Shown here one piece after another: positions 1-7,070 of a stretch of DNA of 13,949 nucleotides; within the stretch, counting starts at the first letter, position 1; every line of letters begins with the position of its first letter. This DNA comes from an uncultured Desulfomonile sp. (GTDB lineage Bacteria; Desulfobacterota; Desulfomonilia; Desulfomonilales; Desulfomonilaceae), in NCBI GenBank assembly GCA_937915285.1, contig CALDNG010000390.1:1-13949 (forward strand), written 5' to 3'. The notes beneath the pieces are model-generated. The model searched no databases, was not told where the DNA came from, and worked only from the letters and a program-made list of their open reading frames with translations. The position numbers and the translations under genes were made by a program.

Positions 1-1
1 T

Positions 2-1252
2 CGTGTCTGGGAGGAGTGGCAGGTAACATTGCTGCACATGTATGCTGATCGTCTGAGCGCAGCTATGGAGAGAAAACAGGCTGAGGAGGAACGGAGCAGG
101 CTTAACGCTCAACTGGTGTGGTCACAGAAGATGGAGGCCATAGGCACCTTGGCGGGAGGCGTGGCTCACGATTTCAACAATCTGCTCCAGGTTATTCTTG
201 GGTTTGCAGAAGCTATATCCAGGACGAGGAAGGAAACTGACAAAGATTACGTCAAGGTTCAGCATATACTTGAGGCCGGCTGGAAAGGAGCTGAACTGGT
301 CAGGAGACTGCTCACATTCAGCCGGAAGGTTGAGCCTGCTTTATCGGTCACAGACCTCAACCAGGAGATAATTCAATTTCAAGCCTTCCTCTCAAGAACC
401 ATTCCCAAGACGATCAAAATTGAACTACGCCTAAATGGTGATCTCAAGAAAACGCTGGCCGACTCATCGCAGGTCCACCAGGTTTTGATGAATCTCGGAG
501 TCAATGCTCGGGACGCCATGACTGATGGTGGAACTCTGACAATCCAGACAGACAATGTCGAACTGACGCACGATTATTGCACACGTCACGTAGGCGCCAA
601 ATCAGGTCAGTACATATTGCTTGCAATTTCTGATACCGGGCACGGAATGGACAAAAAGACGCTAGATCACATTTTCGAACCTTTCTTCACCACCAAGAAG
701 CATGGGAAGGGAACTGGCCTGGGGCTTGCCACTGTTTACGGAATAGTCAAACAGCATCTCGGATACATTACCTGCTACAGCGAGCCGTCCGTTGGGACCA
801 CTTTCAAGATATATTTTCCGGCCACAGATCAGAGTGAAAAAACTGGGGCCCAAGAACCGGATGTTGCCATAAATGGAGGACAGGAAACCATTTTGCTTGT
901 CGACGACGAGTACAATATCCGGGAATGGTGCAAAGAACTTCTCGAAAGCTATGACTACACGGTGTTGACTGCGGGAAACGGCAGGGAAGCGCTAGACGTA
1001 TACATTAAATACCGAGATAGAATATCATTAGTGTTACTCGACCTGGTGATGCCGGAAATGGATGGTAGGAGATGCCTCCAGGAACTTAGGAAAATAGAAC
1101 CCAAAGTCAAAGCGATAGTTACTAGCGGTTATTCTGGAACTGAGCAGATCAACATGATGCTCTCACTAGGGGCTGCCGATTTTGTGGGAAAACCTTACGA
1201 AGGATCAGAACTTCTTATGAGAATTCGACATGTCCTGGATAGGCGCCTGTGA
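2..1252 (+). CDS. Hybrid sensor histidine kinase with C-terminal receiver domain (5' end outside window)
   Basis: The reading frame is open to the left edge with no stop, so this is the C-terminal part of a longer protein. The first residues (RVWEEWQ, then LLHMYADRL and a charged helix) look like the end of a GAF-type sensor domain, which is an inference. Residue numbers count from the TTG at position 29. The HisKA H-box is LAGGVAHDFNNLL with the predicted phospho-accepting His47. The ATPase domain has an N-box (N155, N159), G1 box DTGHGMD (202-208), F-box FEPFFTTK and G2 box GKGTGLGLA (226-234). The receiver spans about 285-407, with acidic pocket D292/D293, predicted phospho-acceptor D338 in LLDLVMP, T365 and K388. 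The H-box and ATPase type resemble NtrB-like/HWE-neighbouring PAS-GAF hybrid kinases. It probably autophosphorylates on His and passes the phosphate to its own receiver. Signal and downstream partner are unknown. No regulator gene lies next to it in the window. Confidence 0.93.
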   Translation, partial: RVWEEWQVTLLHMYADRLSAAMERKQAEEERSRLNAQLVWSQKMEAIGTLAGGVAHDFNNLLQVILGFAEAISRTRKETDKDYVKVQHILEAGWKGAELVRRLLTFSRKVEPALSVTDLNQEIIQFQAFLSRTIPKTIKIELRLNGDLKKTLADSSQVHQVLMNLGVNARDAMTDGGTLTIQTDNVELTHDYCTRHVGAKSGQYILLAISDTGHGMDKKTLDHIFEPFFTTKKHGKGTGLGLATVYGIVKQHLGYITCYSEPSVGTTFKIYFPATDQSEKTGAQEPDVAINGGQETILLVDDEYNIREWCKELLESYDYTVLTAGNGREALDVYIKYRDRISLVLLDLVMPEMDGRRCLQELRKIEPKVKAIVTSGYSGTEQINMMLSLGAADFVGKPYEGSELLMRIRHVLDRRL

Positions 1253-1269
1253 GCCTTCTCTTGGCTCAC
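1249..1269 (+). terminator. Stem-loop overlapping the kinase stop codon, possible terminator
   Basis: GTGAGCC (1249-1255) and GGCTCAC (1263-1269) form a perfect 7-bp stem with a 7-base loop, and the TGA stop lies inside the left arm. A second small hairpin, GTGGT-gaca-ACCAC, follows near 1290. There is no T-tract, so this is not a classical intrinsic terminator. It may still end transcription or protect the 3' end in the convergent gap before the acyltransferase gene. Confidence 0.35.
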
Positions 1270-1397
1270 TCAACCGGGTGGCCGGCCCGTGGTGACAACC
1301 ACAGTCAAATTAGAACTGATAGTGCGATTCGGTTTACATTCCGATTAGGGGGTAGGTCTACAGAATAAACCGACCGCCGTATTCGATGTGCTCAAGT

Positions 1398-2315
1398 TCA
1401 CCTTTTGCGTTTCTTCCTGCGCCATTTGAGCTGGAACCAGAAACCCTGTTCAGGGGCTACTCTCAGCCATTCCTCAAAAAGTTTGTGGAATTGTGAACTT
1501 ACCTGGATAAGATCGGCTTTTGTTTCTCCAGTTGGAGTAATAATGATTTCAGGTCCGAAGGTCGTCCGGTAATGTCCCGGGGATGTCCTGTAAGTGCAGA
1601 TGGGAAGGACGCGGGCTTCACCGTCGAGCGCAAATTTTGCAAAAATCTCGTTTGCTGGAGCAGGAGTGCCGAAAAAGTCCACAAAAATCCCGCGTTCAGC
1701 GTCTCCACGCTGATCCCCGAGCATTGCAACCATTTCCCCGCCTCTGAGTCGCTCTATGAGTTCTTTTACTGATCCCTTGTGTGGGAAGGTAGTCACACCG
1801 CTCTCCTTGCCGGCCCTACTGAATATGTACTTTGTCAGGAAGGGATTCTTCATGGCGGTGGCAATCAGGTTTGTTTTTATCCCGCAGAATTTGACGGAGG
1901 CTGCGCTCACCTCAAAGCATCCGAAATGAGATGTCAGAAGGCAAATCCCATGTGGTCCGGGGTACATGGCGAGGTTGAGATCCTGGTGACCATGATATTC
2001 AATCCTCCTGAACATTTCGTCCTGATCCCAATGCCGAATCAGGAAAAACTCTACCGCCAAGAGACCAAGGTGTTCAAAACTCCCTATCGCAGTCTTTTTT
2101 ATCCATTCAGGCGATTGCTCTTTCCCAAAGGCAATGGTCAGGTTCTCTATCACAACTTTACGGCGATCTTTTAAGATGATCCATACCAGACGCCCCAAGA
2201 ATCTGCCAAAGGCAAAGGCCCAGCTCTCAGGCAGAACAACAAGAATATGTTCAATAACTATTACCAGAAGGTAAATGAAATAATCCACAAAAAGTCCAAA
2301 TGTAATTTTTCGCAT
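1398..2315 (-). CDS. LpxL/HtrB-type lysophospholipid (lipid A) acyltransferase family protein
   Basis: About 305 residues, the usual size for this inner-membrane family, which transfers acyl chains from acyl-ACP to lipid A precursors or related lipids. Numbered from the ATG at 2315, an N-terminal hydrophobic segment (about residues 8-28) is followed by an ENLTIAFG motif. The HX4E catalytic motif is HFGCFE (H130, E135). A DQRGD segment, then GIFVDFFGTPAPA and an ARVLPICTYR strand follow, all typical of LpxL proteins. The very basic tail (KWRRKKRKR) matches the C-terminal shape of the family. A TTG at 2336 would add seven residues but has no Shine-Dalgarno. The ATG has a weak GGA eight bases upstream, so I prefer it. 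No lipid A or lipopolysaccharide genes lie nearby, so the exact acceptor lipid cannot be told from context. It could also make a secondary lipid such as an ornithine or aryl-polyene lipid. Confidence 0.88.
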   Translation of the reverse strand: MRKITFGLFVDYFIYLLVIVIEHILVVLPESWAFAFGRFLGRLVWIILKDRRKVVIENLTIAFGKEQSPEWIKKTAIGSFEHLGLLAVEFFLIRHWDQDEMFRRIEYHGHQDLNLAMYPGPHGICLLTSHFGCFEVSAASVKFCGIKTNLIATAMKNPFLTKYIFSRAGKESGVTTFPHKGSVKELIERLRGGEMVAMLGDQRGDAERGIFVDFFGTPAPANEIFAKFALDGEARVLPICTYRTSPGHYRTTFGPEIIITPTGETKADLIQVSSQFHKLFEEWLRVAPEQGFWFQLKWRRKKRKR

Positions 2316-2520
2316 AAATGTTTCCAGATGTTCCAAGTCTCAGGTCCAAACAGGAGCCCTGACTCCAGGCGCAATTGCTGAACTTCAGGTTCATGCTGAC
2401 GGATGGCCTGATCACGAATGCGCCGCCCCGGGAGGCAAAGCCGCCATGAGAATTAACCCATTTATGTCCGACTATCAAGGTTTATCGCCCTATCCGGCAA
2501 TAGACCGGTTGAATAATACG

Positions 2521-2548
2521 TTGAAATTTATGCTAAAGAATATATATA
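2521..2548 (+). promoter_or_regulatory. Possible sigma70-type promoter upstream of the TPR lipoprotein gene
   Basis: TTGAAA (2521-2526) is followed after 16 bases by TATATA (2543-2548) in an AT-rich patch. Spacing and hexamers are reasonable for sigma70. It points towards the lipoprotein gene but lies about 210 bases before its start, so a long leader would result. The call rests on sequence match only. Confidence 0.35.
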
Positions 2549-2578
2549 GGAGTCGCAGGCATCATGATTTCACGGTGC

Positions 2579-2606
2579 GACGATCCGGTAACCGGCCAAG
2601 ATCGTC
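2579..2606. repeat. Nested inverted repeat in the leader of the lipoprotein gene
   Basis: The outer arms GACGATC (2579-2585) and GATCGTC (2600-2606) are perfectly complementary. Inside them CCGGT-A-ACCGG (2585-2595) forms a second, alternative hairpin. It lies just downstream of the candidate promoter. It could be an operator or an RNA element. No T-tract follows. Confidence 0.4.
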
Positions 2607-2746
2607 AATCGGTTGATGTCAATGATGAAAAATGCAGGAATTCAAATGGCGCTTAATTAGATTGCAACAAGTTATTAGTGTTACACTTTCCGGAATCACG
2701 GTTCACTGAATTTGCGCAGGTTTTTATTGGTTAGAGGGGATTCAAA

Positions 2747-2751
2747 AGGAG
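2747..2751 (+). promoter_or_regulatory. Shine-Dalgarno site that sets a TTG start
   Basis: AGGAG lies eight bases before the TTG at 2760. It decides the start of the lipoprotein gene: the longer in-frame opening at 2712 has no such site and would bury the signal peptide behind a charged extension. Confidence 0.7.
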
Positions 2752-2759
2752 ATATAAAA

Positions 2760-3575
2760 TTGTCAGTCATGGTCAGCCATGCTGTGACCATTTTATGTCT
2801 GTTTGTCCTTCTTGCGCTAGTGTTATTGTTCGCCGGGTGTTCAAAGAAGGCGCTTAAGACGGGTATCGTGTTCGACATGGACAAAATAGCGTTTGAAACA
2901 CTCTCGGATAAAACTGAAAGCTGGAAGGAAAAAGGGGTTCGCCTTGCCCGGCAGAAGGATTATTCTGAAGCGATCGAGGCATTTTCCAATTACATTGAGC
3001 AGGAGCCCAAGGACTCATTTGGTTACAACGCTTTAGCTGTCTGCTACAAAAATATTGGAGACCCTCAACTGGCGATGAAGAATTTCGAAAAGGCATTGGA
3101 TTTGTCTTCAAAGGGTGAGGAGCGTGCCAAAATTCTGGGCAACATAGGGAACATGTTTTTTTCGACAGGCAAGATGCAGGCAGCCCTCGGTTTTTACAAG
3201 GATGCGGCCGCTGAGTTCGATGAAAATCCGTTCTACGTAATACTGGTAGCCAGAACTTTTGTGAGTATGAATGATTTTGAGCGTGCCCGCAAGGCTTTAT
3301 CGCAGGCTGAGCCCAATATCGGGAAGCTGGACAGATATGAACGGGATGAAGACAAGGGACAGGGGTATTATCTGCTGGCACAATCATATGCAGCCCTAAG
3401 TGAGGAAGAACGGTTGATGGAAAACCTGGAAAAGGCTCTGAAGGTCAATCCTGCGAAATTTCTACACAAGATCGAACAGGATTCATCCAATGAGAGGAAC
3501 CTTTTGTATACCATAAGGGATGATCCAAAACTTCAGAAACTGGTTAGACGATACTCAGCACGTTCGAATAATTGA
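2760..3575 (+). CDS. TPR-repeat lipoprotein
   Basis: 271 residues from the TTG at 2760. Residues 1-26 form a long hydrophobic signal segment ending in LFAGC, a lipobox with the predicted lipidated Cys27 (F at -3 is slightly unusual). The mature part is mostly tetratricopeptide helices. One repeat is at about 54-85 (WKEKG...DYSEAIEAFSNYI), the next at 86-118 (GYNALAVCYKNIGD...AMKNFEKAL). Others follow at about 124-155, 158-190 and 211-240. TPRs bind other proteins, so this is probably a membrane-anchored periplasmic scaffold or assembly factor; the partner is unknown. Family relatives include PilF/BamD-like helpers, but nothing here ties it to pili or outer-membrane assembly. It precedes the PAS kinase gene by 140 bases on the same strand, so co-transcription is possible but not shown. 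Confidence 0.85.
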   Translation: MSVMVSHAVTILCLFVLLALVLLFAGCSKKALKTGIVFDMDKIAFETLSDKTESWKEKGVRLARQKDYSEAIEAFSNYIEQEPKDSFGYNALAVCYKNIGDPQLAMKNFEKALDLSSKGEERAKILGNIGNMFFSTGKMQAALGFYKDAAAEFDENPFYVILVARTFVSMNDFERARKALSQAEPNIGKLDRYERDEDKGQGYYLLAQSYAALSEEERLMENLEKALKVNPAKFLHKIEQDSSNERNLLYTIRDDPKLQKLVRRYSARSNN

Positions 3576-3715
3576 CTCATGTAGTTTTCAGGAAGTGGGC
3601 AACAGAACATTTTTGTCAATGCTTGGTCGTGTTTGTTCTAGACATTGTGGCGCGGAAAATACATACTTAATCGATAAGCGTAATTGTTTAGTGTTTTTGT
3701 CGTCGGAGGCCAAAC

Positions 3716-5302
3716 GTGTTTGATACTGCCACCAAAGAAAGAATTGGAGAATTATTGAGTAATGTCGGAGAGATCTACTGGGAGGTAGACACGAATTATT
3801 GCGTCACGTTTTCTAACGAACTGCTTGAAAAATATTTCGGTCTTCATAAGGGCAGGAAGTGTTACGAGTTCATAGGGGGCTGTAAGGAGGTTTGTCCTGA
3901 TTGCCCGGTTCAGGAAGTCCTTGCAGGGGCCAGCCACTCCAGGGTTGAAAAAAAGAGAATTGATGTGACAGGGGCGGAGGTATGGCTCGAAACAACGGCT
4001 ACCCCAATCAAGAACGCTGAGGGGATCACCGTAGGTGTCAGGCAACTCTCATCCGATGTCACTCAGAGGAAGCGAGACGAAGATTGGCTAAAAGACTCTG
4101 AGCGACTTTATCGTAACATTGTCGAACAATCCCCTGATGTTATATTTTCCCTTGATTCTCGTGAACGTTTCTCGTTCGTAAACCCTCGGATCGAAACTTT
4201 TCTTGGTTTCCCGGTTCACGATGTTCTCGAAACCCCCATACGTGACTATGTAGCGCCTGAAGACAGATCCAGGCTTGACAATTTAGGCTCTCTCGAACCA
4301 GAGACGATATGGGATGAAGAAGTAGCTGTGATCGACCGTGACGGCGCAAGAAAGATAGCAAGAATTCGAATAAAGACTTCCTTAAATGAAGTGGATCACT
4401 CCAATGGCTATGATGGAGTAATGAGAGACCGCACCTTACGAAGAAAACTTGAGGAGGAACTTAAGGCATCAAAGGCTGCATTAGTAGAAAAGATCAAGAT
4501 AATAGATGAGTTGTATGAACATATAGTCGAATCTGGCAAATGCAAGGCGATAGAGGATCACACAGCGGAAGTAGCGCACGAACTACGTCAACCTCTTGCA
4601 ATCATTGGAGGTTTCGCCCGAAGGTTAGGTAGGGCTCTTAACTGCGAGGAACACCTGGACGAGGATAAACAGCGTCAGTATGTTTCCATAATAATCACAG
4701 AAATACAAAGACTGGAAAAGATACTAGACAGGCTCATCGAATTTACCAAACGCAGCAACGTGAGACTGCAACGAGTGAATCCGAACGATCTTATCAGATA
4801 CATCATTGAAATTACTCAGGCTCGGGTTATCGAAAAGGAATTGGTAATTGATGCCAATCTCGGTTCCGAGATCGGGGAAATACCGGTCGATCCCGGACGC
4901 TTCCAGCAACTAGTGCTTAATCTCCTGTCTAATGCAATAGAAGCGAGCCCTAACGGGGGAGTGATAAAAATCGAAACAGGCTGTTCAATACCTAGTGACA
5001 AGGCGCTAAAGGTCGGCGAGCTGGGTTCGGAAGTCTATTTTGAGATGAAAATGAGCAACAAAGGCCCGGTCATTCCACCTGAAGCGCTTCAGAACGTATT
5101 CAACCCGTTTTTTACGACTAAGGAGCATGGGACTGGATTGGGATTAACGGTCACCAAAAAAATAGTAGAGGATCACGCCGGTTCCATTTCATTGAAATCA
5201 GACGAAAATGGCACTGTGTTCAGAATATGGCTGCCTCTGAATGAATCAGAGCAGCTCAAGGGTATTTGCTACTATGCCCCCAACAACAGCCAGAGGACGT
5301 GA
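3716..5302 (+). CDS. PAS-domain sensor histidine kinase with a four-cysteine PAS domain
   Basis: 528 residues from a GTG at 3716, with GGAGG (3705-3709) six bases upstream. There is no signal peptide or membrane segment, so it is a soluble cytoplasmic sensor. PAS domain 1 (about 8-118) contains C49, C56, C60 and C63 in the pattern CX6CX3CX2C and ends in the usual DVTQRK linker. PAS domain 2 (about 127-240, from the SERLYRNIVEQSPDVIF segment) follows, then a coiled coil (about 241-270). The HisKA H-box is EVAHELRQPL with predicted phospho-acceptor H288. The ATPase domain has its N-box at N402/N406, F-box FNPFFTTK and G2 box GTGLGL (472-477). The G1 box reads SNKGPVIP, with Asn448 where an aspartate is usual. 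It has no receiver, so it must signal to a response regulator encoded elsewhere. The cysteines suggest redox or metal sensing, which is an inference. Confidence 0.92.
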   Translation: MFDTATKERIGELLSNVGEIYWEVDTNYCVTFSNELLEKYFGLHKGRKCYEFIGGCKEVCPDCPVQEVLAGASHSRVEKKRIDVTGAEVWLETTATPIKNAEGITVGVRQLSSDVTQRKRDEDWLKDSERLYRNIVEQSPDVIFSLDSRERFSFVNPRIETFLGFPVHDVLETPIRDYVAPEDRSRLDNLGSLEPETIWDEEVAVIDRDGARKIARIRIKTSLNEVDHSNGYDGVMRDRTLRRKLEEELKASKAALVEKIKIIDELYEHIVESGKCKAIEDHTAEVAHELRQPLAIIGGFARRLGRALNCEEHLDEDKQRQYVSIIITEIQRLEKILDRLIEFTKRSNVRLQRVNPNDLIRYIIEITQARVIEKELVIDANLGSEIGEIPVDPGRFQQLVLNLLSNAIEASPNGGVIKIETGCSIPSDKALKVGELGSEVYFEMKMSNKGPVIPPEALQNVFNPFFTTKEHGTGLGLTVTKKIVEDHAGSISLKSDENGTVFRIWLPLNESEQLKGICYYAPNNSQRT

Positions 5303-5330
5303 AGAAGTGGCCATTGGGAATGATGAAAGT

Positions 5331-5347
5331 AGGGGCGCGTGTCCCCT
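5331..5347. repeat. Small hairpin downstream of the PAS kinase gene
   Basis: AGGGG (5331-5335) and CCCCT (5343-5347) pair around a 7-base loop, and the sequence TTTAAAAAA region follows. It lies 28 bases after the kinase stop. The stem is short, so a terminator role is possible but weak. Confidence 0.3.
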
Positions 5348-5361
5348 TTAAAAAAGATGGA

Positions 5362-5422
5362 TTCTCCACCAGCAGGGCAGGGAGACCGTGAGAGTCGGCT
5401 CCCTGTTATGGCGATTGGAGAA
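5362..5422. terminator. Nested stem-loop in the convergent gap, possible bidirectional terminator
   Basis: The inner stem pairs CAGGGAG (5378-5384) with CTCCCTG (5399-5405). After a single bulged A it continues as CCG/CGG around the loop TGAGAGT. An outer stem pairs TTCTCCA (5362-5368) with TGGAGAA (5416-5422). The element sits between the ends of the convergent kinase and SDR genes, where a terminator serving both strands would be expected. Only a short TTAT follows on the plus strand, so the T-tract is poor. Confidence 0.45.
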
Positions 5423-5437
5423 ATCAGGGCCCTGCGT

Positions 5438-6334
5438 TTATTGTAGCAAATCACTCAGGGCAGACTGAACATTGGGATATTTGAAGGTGAAGCCATTCTG
5501 CATGAGTTTTAAGGGGATAACCCTTTGACCTTTAAGGATGACCGAGCCGAATTCTCCTAGAATAAGGTTGATGGCAAATCCTGGCGCAGGCATGAAAGAC
5601 GGGCGTTTGAGTATGGCGCCTATCACCTTGGCCAAGGACTTGTTCTGAACCGGTTCCGGAGAGCAAAAATTGACCGGTCCTTCAATCTTGGTGTTGTCCA
5701 TCAAGAACATAGCAGCTTTACACAGATCCTCAATGTGAATCCACGACATCCACTGTTTACCGGATCCCAATGGCCCACCGGCAAAAAACCTGAAAGGCAA
5801 GACCATTTGAGCCAGCGCCCCTCCATCACGTCCAAGGACCACTCCGAATCGGGTAATCGCTACGCTCAATCCCTTTTTTGATCCTTCCAGAGCCTCATTT
5901 TCCCAATCGGCTGCAAGTTCGGCCAAAAAACCCGATCCGACTGGAGCCGATTCGTAAAGTTGCTCATCCCCTGTAAAACCGTAGTAGCCAACGGCTGAAG
6001 TGCTCAGCAGTCTGGAGCCTGATGCGGCGGCCTGAACCAGATTCCTGGTGGTGAGGATTCGACTATCGTAAATGAGCCTTTTATAATCCTGGGTCCATCT
6101 CTTGAAGATCGTAGCTCCGGCAAGGTTCACAAGCACAGTGTGATCGCTCACAGACTCCTGCCAACGACCCTCCACTGTTGGATCACCAACAACAAGAGAA
6201 ACCCCTTTTGGGGCTTTTTCTGAGCTTTTTTGCGACCTCACCAGCCATGTGACTTCATGACCCGATCGCAACAGACGGTCGGTCAGTGTCTGGCCCACAA
6301 ATCCATTTGCACCGGTAATGAAAACTTTCATCAT
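5438..6334 (-). CDS. TIGR01777 / SDR39U1-type NAD(P)-dependent epimerase-like protein
   Basis: 298 residues from the ATG at 6334; GGGGG lies six bases upstream, and the next codon (6331) is also ATG and equally possible. The N-terminal Rossmann fold has GANGFVG (8-14). The conserved LAGATIFKRWT segment (71-81), the SRILTTRNLV helix, STSAVGYYG (112-119) and the WENEA segment are hallmarks of this extended SDR subfamily. A C-terminal DUF1731-like region (about 247-295, MPAPGFAINLILGEFG...) completes the architecture, and the length is normal. The family is widespread (YfcH in E. coli, SDR39U1 in animals), binds a nicotinamide cofactor, and its substrate is not established. It is last in the minus-strand run, 106 bases after the FKBP gene, so it may have its own promoter in that AT-rich gap. 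Confidence 0.9.
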   Translation of the reverse strand: MMKVFITGANGFVGQTLTDRLLRSGHEVTWLVRSQKSSEKAPKGVSLVVGDPTVEGRWQESVSDHTVLVNLAGATIFKRWTQDYKRLIYDSRILTTRNLVQAAASGSRLLSTSAVGYYGFTGDEQLYESAPVGSGFLAELAADWENEALEGSKKGLSVAITRFGVVLGRDGGALAQMVLPFRFFAGGPLGSGKQWMSWIHIEDLCKAAMFLMDNTKIEGPVNFCSPEPVQNKSLAKVIGAILKRPSFMPAPGFAINLILGEFGSVILKGQRVIPLKLMQNGFTFKYPNVQSALSDLLQ

Positions 6335-6440
6335 CCAATTCCCCCTTTTGAAAACAATTAATTGTATACCCAATCATTTAACAATTGTTGGTAGCTTATT
6401 CCAAACGATTTCAAGTCCCCAATTCTGTCGAGACTCACCT

Positions 6441-7025
6441 CTAATTATCATATCCCCGTTGAGACTCCTGGCCCAGGACTACCTCGTGAGGAGAGCAGCC
6501 TCCGCTGCAGCCTTCACCCTTTTCCGATTCCCACTCCGAGCAAACATCCGAAGGAGTAGATGGACGAGCCTCGATTATTTCGAGGGTGTATTTCAGCGGG
6601 AAGCCGGCTAAAGGATGATTGAAATCGATTACGATATTATTTTCCCTGACTTCCTTGATAATCACCGTGTCAGGGCCCTCATCCGTATTTGTGACCACTG
6701 ATATTTCCATACCTGGATAAGGCTTGAAACCCTCTGGGAAATGGAACTCCGATTTGTCCTTGACGATCACAAAATCATCACGACGTTGACCAAAAGCTTC
6801 ATCTGCGGGTACGGTGAAGGAGAGGCTGTCGCCCTTGCAGTGTCCGAGAAGCCGTTTTTCCAGGCCGGGTATAACCTGTCTGAAACCTGTAACAAAATCC
6901 ATAACCTCAGGAGTCTCAGCTCCTTTGATTATCGGCCCGTTCTCTACTCTAACCTGGTATCGTAACTTTACATAACTGCTTGTATCCAGGATCTTGAAGT
7001 CCTGGTTGGTGGAGTTGTCTCCCAT
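6441..7025 (-). CDS. FKBP-type peptidyl-prolyl cis-trans isomerase, SlyD-like
   Basis: 194 residues. The ATG at 7025 has AAGGAGA five bases upstream, a strong start. The FKBP fold is visible as VKLRYQVRVENG (19-30), VIPGLEKRLLGHCKGD (51-66) and VPADEAFGQR (72-81). An insert-in-flap chaperone domain follows (about 82-130), then the signature FNHPLAGFPLKYTLEI (135-150). This places it with SlyD-type isomerases, cytoplasmic chaperones that speed proline isomerisation. The C-terminal tail (about 155-194) is acidic and contains C162, C173 and C177 plus a histidine (CSGGCSPH), which resembles the metal-binding tail of SlyD but is much shorter. Metal binding is an inference. It starts 45 bases after the ABC ATPase stop on the same strand, so the two are probably co-transcribed. 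Confidence 0.92.
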   Translation of the reverse strand: MGDNSTNQDFKILDTSSYVKLRYQVRVENGPIIKGAETPEVMDFVTGFRQVIPGLEKRLLGHCKGDSLSFTVPADEAFGQRRDDFVIVKDKSEFHFPEGFKPYPGMEISVVTNTDEGPDTVIIKEVRENNIVIDFNHPLAGFPLKYTLEIIEARPSTPSDVCSEWESEKGEGCSGGCSPHEVVLGQESQRGYDN

Positions 7026-7070
7026 ATAGTTCTCCTTGGTTTTTTATCCATATCTTACTCAGTAATATAA

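Larger units (their letters stand above)
2316..2759. other. Gene-free interval with possible promoter and inverted repeat
   Basis: This stretch separates the divergent acyltransferase and TPR lipoprotein genes. It holds a plausible sigma70 promoter (2521-2548) and a perfect inverted repeat GACGATC/GATCGTC (2579-2585 and 2600-2606) enclosing the palindrome CCGGTAACCGG (2585-2595). I found no convincing protein gene: a 56-codon frame (2446-2616) and a longer frame on the other strand have no family resemblance. Much of the stretch after the promoter would be a leader of about 200 bases for the lipoprotein gene. Confidence 0.55.

Noticed and set aside
2251..2478. A 75-codon minus-strand frame overlapping the start of the acyltransferase gene
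   Set aside because: It overlaps a well-supported gene in another frame and has no recognisable domain. It might be part of a dispersed intergenic repeat, which only a genome-wide search could tell.
2413..2480. GGAGGCAAAGCC segment (2431-2442) recalling the conserved GCAAAGCC of cyclic-di-GMP-I riboswitches
   Set aside because: The other conserved elements of that riboswitch, including the GGxAGCxxGGUUxCC side, are absent within the needed distance.
2446..2616. A 56-codon plus-strand frame starting at ATG 2446, with GGGAGG about ten bases upstream
   Set aside because: No family resemblance, basic and low-information C-terminal half, and it overlaps the candidate promoter and inverted repeat. 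It cannot be supported as a gene from sequence alone.
2650..2672. Sigma54-like GGCGC...TTGCA arrangement before the lipoprotein gene
   Set aside because: The GG and GC elements are 14 bases apart instead of the required 10.
2854..3387. Long open frame antisense to the TPR lipoprotein gene
   Set aside because: Its translation is rich in Cys, Pro and His with no domain pattern, while the plus strand encodes clear TPRs and a lipobox.
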